Below, in pieces: positions 58,959-64,000 of a stretch of 64,000 nucleotides of DNA. A program made the position numbers and the translations under genes. This DNA comes from Bradyrhizobium sp. CSS354 (GTDB lineage Bacteria; Pseudomonadota; Alphaproteobacteria; Rhizobiales; Xanthobacteraceae): assembly GCF_029051725.1 (NCBI RefSeq), contig NZ_JAACFU010000013.1, positions 62,001-126,000 of the forward strand, in the 5' to 3' direction. Position 1 is the first letter of the stretch; each line of letters opens with the position of its first letter. The notes beneath the pieces are model-generated. The model had not been told where the DNA came from. It saw only the letters and a list, made by a program, of their open reading frames with translations, and made no database searches.

Positions 58959-59143
58959 ATCGCCGCCGCCTCGCGCAAGCATTCCCGGCACAAGCAATCC
59001 TCGCCTTTGACCGGCATCGGCAGCCGCGCCGGTTCTTCCGCGCACCAGCACGTATCTGAGAGGTCGCAGCCGAACTCGGCGCCGCAGCGGGAGCAGGCGA
59101 GGCGGCGCGGTTCCTGCACCGGAAGTTCTTGCGGATTTGTCAT
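58931..59143 (-). CDS. Cysteine-rich CWC-family protein
   Basis: 70 aa. Eight cysteines: LACSRCGAEFGC, the family mark DTCWC, and CLCREC near the end. This suits a zinc-binding, Cys_rich_CWC type protein of unknown role. The codons for the last eight residues, RSPDGAQA, and the stop TAA lie inside a family C repeat half (CGTAGCCCGGATGGAGC read on the minus strand). The C-terminus is therefore of repeat origin. The gene is divergent from the DUF1800 gene. Confidence 0.82.
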   Translation of the reverse strand: MTNPQELPVQEPRRLACSRCGAEFGCDLSDTCWCAEEPARLPMPVKGEDCLCRECLREAAAMRSPDGAQA

Positions 59144-59257
59144 GATTTGCGCAAAAGCCGTGCTGTCATTTTCATGTCGGGTTCATCTCCCGCTGCGGTA
59201 TATTATGCCTCGCGCACGTATCAGGAAAGCGGTTGGCAACGCGCGAAGGACACATGG

Positions 59258-60844
59258 ATGGCCCGCGATTCGCAAGCCGCGCTCGTCGCGCTCAACCGTT
59301 TCGGCTTCGGTGCCCGCGGCGGCGCATCCGGCGATCTCATCAACGCGGCCTCCGATCCTCGCGGCTTCGTGGCGGAACTCGCCCGCCCCAACGCTGTGCT
59401 GCTAGAGGCGCCGGGCCTGCAATCCACGCCGCAGCTCGGGCAGTCCGTGTTCGCCTATCAGGATCAGGTCAAGCAGGCGCGCGAGGCCGCCGCCAAAGCC
59501 GGCGCGCCGACCGAAGCACTGCCGCAAGCACCGGCCGATCAGAAGCCCGGACCGCGCCGCAATCTCTCGCTGAACGCCGCGGCAACCGAGATCGCGGGCC
59601 AGATGGCCGAGGCCAAGCCGACCGATAATAAGCCTGCTGACAACAAGCCGGCGGACAATATGGCGAAGCCGGACACCATGCAGCCCAACGCGGCCGCGCC
59701 GACTGCCGCAAAACCCGCCCCGCAGCCGCTCAATGTCATCCAAAAAACCTTTCGCGCCGAGGCGTTGGCGCGGTTGCAGCGCGCGACCCTGGTCGAGTGC
59801 GGCTTCACCGAACGTCTGGTCGTGTTCTGGTCCAACCATTTCTGCATCTCCGCCAGCAAGGGCGAGCTGGCGCGGATATGGGCCGGCGCGTTCGAGCGTG
59901 AGGCGATCAGGCCGCACGTGCTCGGGCGCTTCGCCGACATGCTGAAAGCGGTGGAGCAGCATCCGGCGATGCTGTTCTTCCTCGACAACCAGCAATCGCT
60001 CGGACCGGACTCGCGCGCCGGCCAGAACCGCAAACGCGGGCTGAACGAAAATCTCGCGCGCGAGATCATGGAGCTGCATACGCTCGGCGTCGGTGGCGGC
60101 TACACGCAGGACGACGTCACCGCGCTCGCGCGCATCATCACCGGCTGGACCTTTGCCGGCCGGCAGGGACAGCTGGGGGCGCCCGGTTCGTTCGTGTTCA
60201 ACGTCAATGCGCACCAGCCCGGGCCGCAAATGCTGCTCGGCAAGACCTACGAGCCGACCGGCCTTGCGCAAGGCGAAGCCGCCCTCGCTGACATCGCACG
60301 CCATCCCTCGACCGCGAACTTCATCGCCACCAAATTCGTTCGACATTTCGTCGCCGACGATCCGCCGCCGGCGCTGGTGGCGCGATTGCGCGATGTCTTC
60401 ATCAAGACCGACGGCGATCTCAAGGCACTCGCAACGGCACTGGTTGATTCCGACGAGGCGTGGCAGGCGCCGCTGACCAAGATGCGGAGCCCCTATGATT
60501 TCCTGGTCGCGAGCGGCCGGCTGCTCGCGCGCGTGCCGGAGGATCCCGGCGCCTATCTCAACAATCTCAATCTGCTGGGCCAGCCGTTGTGGTCACCGTC
60601 CGGCCCCAACGGTTTCGCCGATACCAGCGCCGCCTGGGCTGCGCCCGAAGGCATCAAGCTCCGGCTCGACATTGCCGCGCAAATGGGCGCGCGGCTCGGG
60701 CCCAACATCGACCCGCTCGACCTGCTGGAATTTGCCGCAGCAGATGCGGCCTCGATCGAAACACGGCGCACCATCGAGCGCGCGGAGTCGCGGCAGCAAG
60801 CATTGGCGCTGCTGTTGATGTCGCCGGAAATGCAGAGGAGATGA
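59258..60844 (+). CDS. DUF1800 domain protein
   Basis: 528 aa. It opens ARDSQAALVALNRFGFGARG, the DUF1800 start. Residues 119-158 are a low-complexity insert (PTDNKPADNKPADN repeats, then Ala/Pro-rich). Further family marks are ERLVVFWSNHFCIS, ENLAREIMELHTLGVGGGYT and TALARIITGWTF. No signal peptide is seen, which is unusual next to a Tat-exported partner. The gene is followed directly by the DUF1501 gene; DUF1800/DUF1501 pairs are common across bacteria, with unknown function. Start at 59258 has AAGGA upstream. Confidence 0.93.
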   Translation: MARDSQAALVALNRFGFGARGGASGDLINAASDPRGFVAELARPNAVLLEAPGLQSTPQLGQSVFAYQDQVKQAREAAAKAGAPTEALPQAPADQKPGPRRNLSLNAAATEIAGQMAEAKPTDNKPADNKPADNMAKPDTMQPNAAAPTAAKPAPQPLNVIQKTFRAEALARLQRATLVECGFTERLVVFWSNHFCISASKGELARIWAGAFEREAIRPHVLGRFADMLKAVEQHPAMLFFLDNQQSLGPDSRAGQNRKRGLNENLAREIMELHTLGVGGGYTQDDVTALARIITGWTFAGRQGQLGAPGSFVFNVNAHQPGPQMLLGKTYEPTGLAQGEAALADIARHPSTANFIATKFVRHFVADDPPPALVARLRDVFIKTDGDLKALATALVDSDEAWQAPLTKMRSPYDFLVASGRLLARVPEDPGAYLNNLNLLGQPLWSPSGPNGFADTSAAWAAPEGIKLRLDIAAQMGARLGPNIDPLDLLEFAAADAASIETRRTIERAESRQQALALLLMSPEMQRR

Positions 60845-60846
60845 CG

Positions 60847-62064
60847 ATGATCGACTGCGTCGAGAACCGGCTCCTCACCTCGCGCCGCGGCCTCCTGCTC
60901 GGCGGCGCGTCCTTCGCGGCCTGGGCTTATTTGCCGAAATTCGCACGCGCGGCGGACGGTCGCGATCCCCGGCTGATCGTGGTGATCCTGCGCGGCGCGC
61001 TCGATGGTCTCTCGACCGTCGCGCCGGTCGGCGATCCCGATTATGCCGGCCTGCACGGGTCGATCGCGCTGACGGCGGACGGCGCCCATCCCGCCATCAT
61101 GCTCGATGCTTTCTTTGCGCTGCATCCGTCGATGCCTGAGTTCGGACGCATGTATCGCGACAAGCATGCCGCGGTGATCCACGCGGTGGCGACGCCTTAT
61201 CGCGACCGTTCGCATTTCGACGGCCAGGACGTGCTCGAAAGCGGCTATGCCGGCCCCGGTCGCGTGCAATCCGGCTGGCTCAACCGCGCGCTGGAGTCGC
61301 TGCCGCGTGGCGAGCGGGTGTCGAGTGCCCTTGCCGTCGGCCCGACCACGCCGCTGGTGCTGCGCGGCAATGCGCCGACCGTCGGCTGGGCCCCGGTGGC
61401 GCTGCCGCAAGCCGATGACGATACGGCGATGCGTCTGGTCGAGCTCTACCGTCATCGCGATCCCGCGCTGGCAGCCGTGCTGTCGCAGGGCCTTCAGCTG
61501 GAGAAGGCCGCGGGCGGCGACGACATGAAGCCGAAGCCGGGCAATGCGGTCGCGCAGATGCGGCAGGTCGCGCGCGGCGCCGCAAAACTGATGGCCTCCG
61601 ACGACGGCCCGCGCATCGCGGCGCTCGCGTTCGACGGCTGGGACACGCACGCCAATGAAGGCGGGCCGGTCGGCCGTCTCGCCTTCCTGCTCGGCGGGCT
61701 CGACGGCGCGCTCGCCGAATTCGAAAGCGGCCTCGGCGAACGCTGGCGCGACACCGTCGTGGTGGTCGCCACCGAGTTCGGCCGCACCGCCCGCATCAAC
61801 GGCACCGACGGCACCGATCACGGCACGGGAACAATCGCGCTGCTCGCCGGCGGCGCGGTGAAGGGCGGCCGCGTCATCGCCGACTGGCCCGGCCTCAAGC
61901 CCGTCAACCTCTTCGAGGCCCGCGATCTCAAGCCCACCACCGATCTGCGCTCCGTGATCAAGGGCGTGCTGCAGGGCCAGTTCGGCCTGTCGGATCGCAT
62001 ACTGGCCGAGACAGTGTTTCCGGATAGCGCGGGCGCAAGGCCGATGAAGGGGCTGGTTACTTAA
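60847..62064 (+). CDS. DUF1501 domain protein, Tat-exported
   Basis: 405 aa. The N-terminus LTSRRGLLLGGASFAAWAYL is a Tat signal (twin arginine). The DUF1501 core, with an alkaline-phosphatase/sulfatase-like fold, includes VVILRGALDGLSTVAPVGDP, YRDRSHFDGQDVLESG, FDGWDTHANEGG, VVVVATEFGRTARINGTDG and TDHGTGTIALLAGGAVKGG. The GAGGAG site lies directly before ATG 60841 and six bases before ATG 60847, so I chose 60847. The stop of the DUF1800 gene overlaps ATG 60841 (ATGA). Confidence 0.93.
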   Translation: MIDCVENRLLTSRRGLLLGGASFAAWAYLPKFARAADGRDPRLIVVILRGALDGLSTVAPVGDPDYAGLHGSIALTADGAHPAIMLDAFFALHPSMPEFGRMYRDKHAAVIHAVATPYRDRSHFDGQDVLESGYAGPGRVQSGWLNRALESLPRGERVSSALAVGPTTPLVLRGNAPTVGWAPVALPQADDDTAMRLVELYRHRDPALAAVLSQGLQLEKAAGGDDMKPKPGNAVAQMRQVARGAAKLMASDDGPRIAALAFDGWDTHANEGGPVGRLAFLLGGLDGALAEFESGLGERWRDTVVVVATEFGRTARINGTDGTDHGTGTIALLAGGAVKGGRVIADWPGLKPVNLFEARDLKPTTDLRSVIKGVLQGQFGLSDRILAETVFPDSAGARPMKGLVT

Positions 62065-62070
62065 CCTGCG

Positions 62071-62109
62071 ATTCCGGGGCCCGCGCCTTGCGGCGCGTCC
62101 CGGAATGAC
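62071..62109. repeat. Short palindrome, family G
   Basis: ATTCCGGGGCCCGCGCC and GGCGCGTCCCGGAAT form the arms (loop TTGC), seven bases after the DUF1501 stop. Remnants of the same type are near 36760 and 49272. It may serve as a terminator although no T run follows. Confidence 0.7.
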
Positions 62110-62143
62110 GACATGATCGGCCGAACATCAGGAGATCATCCCC

Positions 62144-62467
62144 ATGTACATCGCCATGAACCGCTTTCGCGTCGCCAAGGGCTCCGAGGCCGCCTTCGAG
62201 CAGGTCTGGCTTTCGCGCGACACCCATTTGGACAAGGTGCCGGGCTTCGTCGAGTTTCATCTGCTGCGCGGCCCCGAGCTCGAGGACCACACGCTGTACG
62301 CCTCGCACACGATCTGGGCCAACCGCGCCGCGTTCGAGGCCTGGACCAAATCGGATGCTTTTCGTGCCGCGCATGCGCGGGCCGGCGACACCAAGCCGAC
62401 CTATCTCGGCCATCCCCAGTTCGAGGGCTTCGAGGTGATGCAGACGGTGGGGCGCGGCGCCAAGTAG
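62144..62467 (+). CDS. Antibiotic biosynthesis monooxygenase-domain protein, heme-degrading (IsdG/HmuQ-like)
   Basis: 107 aa, ABM ferredoxin-like fold. It carries the heme-degrading triad at the right spots: Asn6 (MNRF), Trp67 (EAWTKS) and His77 (FRAAHAR), matching Asn/Trp/His in IsdG and IsdI, and in B. japonicum HmuQ and HmuD. It would cleave heme to release iron in the cytoplasm. No heme-uptake or Fur-like site is seen beside it. The GGAG site before ATG 62144 is good. Related to HmuD; I do not name it so, since orthology cannot be checked here. Confidence 0.84.
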   Translation: MYIAMNRFRVAKGSEAAFEQVWLSRDTHLDKVPGFVEFHLLRGPELEDHTLYASHTIWANRAAFEAWTKSDAFRAAHARAGDTKPTYLGHPQFEGFEVMQTVGRGAK

Positions 62468-62486
62468 CGCGCCACGCCCCAAAAGA

Positions 62487-63428
62487 TCAGCCCAGCGTGA
62501 TCTTGTCGATCTCGGCGAGATCATCCGCTCCGAGCTTCCACGCAATCGCCTTCACGTTCTCCTCGACCTGCTCGACGCGGGTGGCGCCGGCGATCACGCT
62601 CGATACTTGCGGGCGCGCGGCGAGCCAGGAAAAGGCGAGCTCAAGCATGCTGTGCCCGCGGGCTTTCGTGAATGCCGCGAGCTTGTCGACGATGTCCTCG
62701 TTTCGCGGGGTGACGTAGCGGTCGCGTAACGCCGGTACCTTGCCGAAGCGCGTATCGCTCGGGGCGGCCGCGCCGCGCTGGTACTTGCCGGTGAGGAGCC
62801 CGCTTGCGAGCGGGAAGAACGGCAGGAGGCCGAGCTTGTACTCCTGTGCGGCCGGCAGCAGGTCCTTTTCGATGTCGCGCACCAGCAGGCTGTATTCGTC
62901 CTGGCAGGAGACGAAGCGGCTGACATTCATCGCACGCGCCGTGAATTCGGCCTCCGCCACGCGCCAGGCCGGGAAATTGGAATTGCCGATGTAGCGCACC
63001 TTGCCCTGACGGACGAGATCGTCGAGCGCGCGCAGCGTCTCCTCCATCGGCGTCAGCGGGTCGTAATCGTGCTGCTGATAGAGATCGATGTAGTCCGTCT
63101 TGAGCCGCGTCAGGCTCGCCTCGACTGCGTTCATGATGTAGCGGCGCGAAGCGCCCTGTTTGGTTCCGTCGGTCGCCATCGGCTTGGAAAACTTGGTGGC
63201 GAGCACGATGTCCTTGCGGCGGTCGCCCAGCACGGTGCCCAGCACCGATTCCGAACCGCCCATGCCGGCATAGATGTCGGCGGTGTCGAACAGCGTGACG
63301 CCGAGGTCGAGCGCGCGATGGATTACCTTGCGCGAGGTCTCCAAATCCGTGCGCTGGCCGAAATTGTTGCAGCCGAGGCCGACCGCAGACACGCGCAGGC
63401 CGGAGGCGCCGAGATTACGAATTTCCAT
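62487..63428 (-). CDS. Aldo/keto reductase
   Basis: 313 aa, (beta/alpha)8 barrel. The catalytic tetrad is Asp and Tyr in DTADIYAGMG, Lys in LATKFSK and His in YQQHDYDP. NADPH contact residues appear in the C-terminal SSVIAGATRVEQVEENV. The start at 63428 has AGGGA upstream and opens MEIRNLGASGLRVSAVGLGC. Substrate not predictable. It converges with the heme monooxygenase gene with a gap of 19 bases. Confidence 0.94.
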   Translation of the reverse strand: MEIRNLGASGLRVSAVGLGCNNFGQRTDLETSRKVIHRALDLGVTLFDTADIYAGMGGSESVLGTVLGDRRKDIVLATKFSKPMATDGTKQGASRRYIMNAVEASLTRLKTDYIDLYQQHDYDPLTPMEETLRALDDLVRQGKVRYIGNSNFPAWRVAEAEFTARAMNVSRFVSCQDEYSLLVRDIEKDLLPAAQEYKLGLLPFFPLASGLLTGKYQRGAAAPSDTRFGKVPALRDRYVTPRNEDIVDKLAAFTKARGHSMLELAFSWLAARPQVSSVIAGATRVEQVEENVKAIAWKLGADDLAEIDKITLG

Positions 63429-63545
63429 GGGAGGTCCCTGTCGGAGATGGCAGGGGCGTATTGTGACGGCGGTGCGCCGCCGCAGCAAGCGGCGCGCCGC
63501 GCTGCTGCCATGCTGACAAGGAGCTGCCGACAAGGAATTGCCGAC

Positions 63546-63590
63546 AAAAAAATGCGGCCCCTGTCAGACGCGGCGACTGACGGGGACCGC
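63546..63590 (-). terminator. Rho-independent terminator of the GNAT gene
   Basis: On the minus strand GCGGTCCCCGTCAG and CTGACAGGGGCCGC form a 14-base-pair stem (one mismatch) and are followed by ATTTTTTTG. It lies 115 bases after the GNAT stop at 63705. Confidence 0.93.
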
Positions 63591-63704
63591 TTTGGGGCGC
63601 TTGATCGGTGACGGGGGGCTGACCAGACGCAGCTGCAGCCTAGTCCCGCTATGTTACGCGCGGGTGACAGGCAGAGTTATCCACAGGCCTCCCGATCGCG
63701 AGGA

Positions 63705-64000
63705 TCAGAAGATCTTGCGATAGACGATGAACCCGGAACGCTCGGCCACCTTGTCGTACAGGCGCTGCGCCGTGACGTTGGTCTCGTGCGTCTGCCAATA
63801 GACGCGCGGGGAGCCCGCGAGCTTCGCGCGCTCGTAGACGCCGTGGATCAGCGCCGAGCCGACGCCCTTGCCGCGTGCCGCCTCGGTCGTGAACAGGTCC
63901 TGCAGATAGCAGGACGGCTCGATCGCGGTGGTGCTGCGGTGGAAGAGATAATTCGTCATCCCGAGCAGGCGGCCGTCACTCTCGGCGACCAATCCGTGCA
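63705..64000 (-). CDS. GNAT family N-acetyltransferase (5' end outside window)
   Basis: The last 98 residues of a GNAT protein; the start lies beyond base 64000. The acetyl-CoA pocket is ARGKGVGSALIHGVYERAK (R/Q-x-x-G-x-G/A type), preceded by the strand SCYLQDLFTTE, and the end is WQTHETNVTAQRLYDKVAER then SGFIVYRKIF. The visible open frame starts just after base 64000 and reads through HGLVAESDGRL. Substrate unknown. Confidence 0.9.
   Translation of the reverse strand, partial: HGLVAESDGRLLGMTNYLFHRSTTAIEPSCYLQDLFTTEAARGKGVGSALIHGVYERAKLAGSPRVYWQTHETNVTAQRLYDKVAERSGFIVYRKIF

Noticed and set aside
63677..63685. Replication origin
   Set aside because: Only one DnaA box is present and no AT-rich unwinding region or dnaA/parAB gene is near.

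Overview
The window is GC-rich chromosomal DNA of an alphaproteobacterium, most likely Bradyrhizobium or a close relative (Hyphomicrobiales, Nitrobacteraceae). The grounds are the high GC in third positions, the protein family types (a RibH2-type lumazine synthase behind an FMN riboswitch, a long Ala/Pro-extended UvrB, an IsdG-type heme monooxygenase, CtrA-like TTAA-N7-TTAA boxes) and many short palindromic intergenic repeats of the kind found in that genus. The species call is inference; the alphaproteobacterial origin is secure. No rRNA, tRNA, CRISPR array, integrase or transposase gene was found, so this looks like ordinary core chromosome with a few accessory genes.

Layout. 0-8.4 kb, minus strand: a pair of M16 zinc peptidases (one without catalytic residues), a secreted unknown, lspA, ileS and ribF. 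8.5-13.4 kb: a CheY-like receiver, a HAD phosphatase, a membrane EAL protein with a damaged active site, a YihY/BrkB protein and a holin-like membrane protein. 13.5-18 kb, minus strand: prmB, moaE, moaD, pgsA and uvrC. 18-22.7 kb: an outer membrane beta-barrel protein behind three phased CtrA-like boxes, a cold-shock protein, rlmJ, a secreted RNase T2 and three small secreted proteins. 22.7-29 kb: histidine kinase, OmpR-type regulator and MarR regulator facing ilvE, then a DUF2314 protein and hisS. 29-36 kb: tautomerase, hotdog thioesterase, proC, a YbjN protein, FMN riboswitch with ribH2, a coupled ATP-grasp ligase/metallopeptidase pair, and prs. 36-45 kb: a lipoprotein, pgeF, a MidA-type methyltransferase, lgt, a dienelactone hydrolase, ubiK, rplY, pth, ychF, a DUF4282 protein and two overlapping MaoC hotdog genes. 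45-50 kb is the least understood part: two tiny membrane-protein genes, two unknown proteins, two NTF2-like paralogues, a small secreted protein and a tandem pair of paralogous membrane proteins. 50-58 kb: uvrB, two small proteins, a LysR regulator facing a TauE/SafE transporter, a SCO copper protein and a Tat-exported metallo-hydrolase. 58-64 kb: a glutathione transferase, a Cys-rich CWC protein, a DUF1800/DUF1501 pair, a heme-oxygenase-like protein, an aldo/keto reductase and a truncated GNAT acetyltransferase.

How the genes fit together. The core set covers translation (ileS, hisS, rplY, pth, ychF, prmB, rlmJ), excision repair (uvrC, uvrB), envelope biogenesis (lspA and lgt for lipoproteins, pgsA for phospholipids, pgeF for peptidoglycan), and cofactors (moaD/moaE, ribF, ribH2). 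Four-base start/stop overlaps join the M16 pair, pgsA-moaD, the MarR-OmpR pair, the metallopeptidase-ATP-grasp pair, midA-pgeF and tauE with its partner; one-base overlaps join moaE-prmB, the two MaoC genes and the metallo-hydrolase with SCO. At least seven families of short palindromic repeats sit in the gaps, and one of them supplies the last codons of a gene at 58.9 kb.

The least described candidates are the ATP-grasp/zinc-peptidase pair (32.7-34.8 kb), the DUF1800/DUF1501 export pair (59.3-62.1 kb), the tandem membrane paralogues (49.4-50.1 kb) and the triple CtrA-like array (18.05-18.11 kb). None of these is proven to be a new system from sequence alone.
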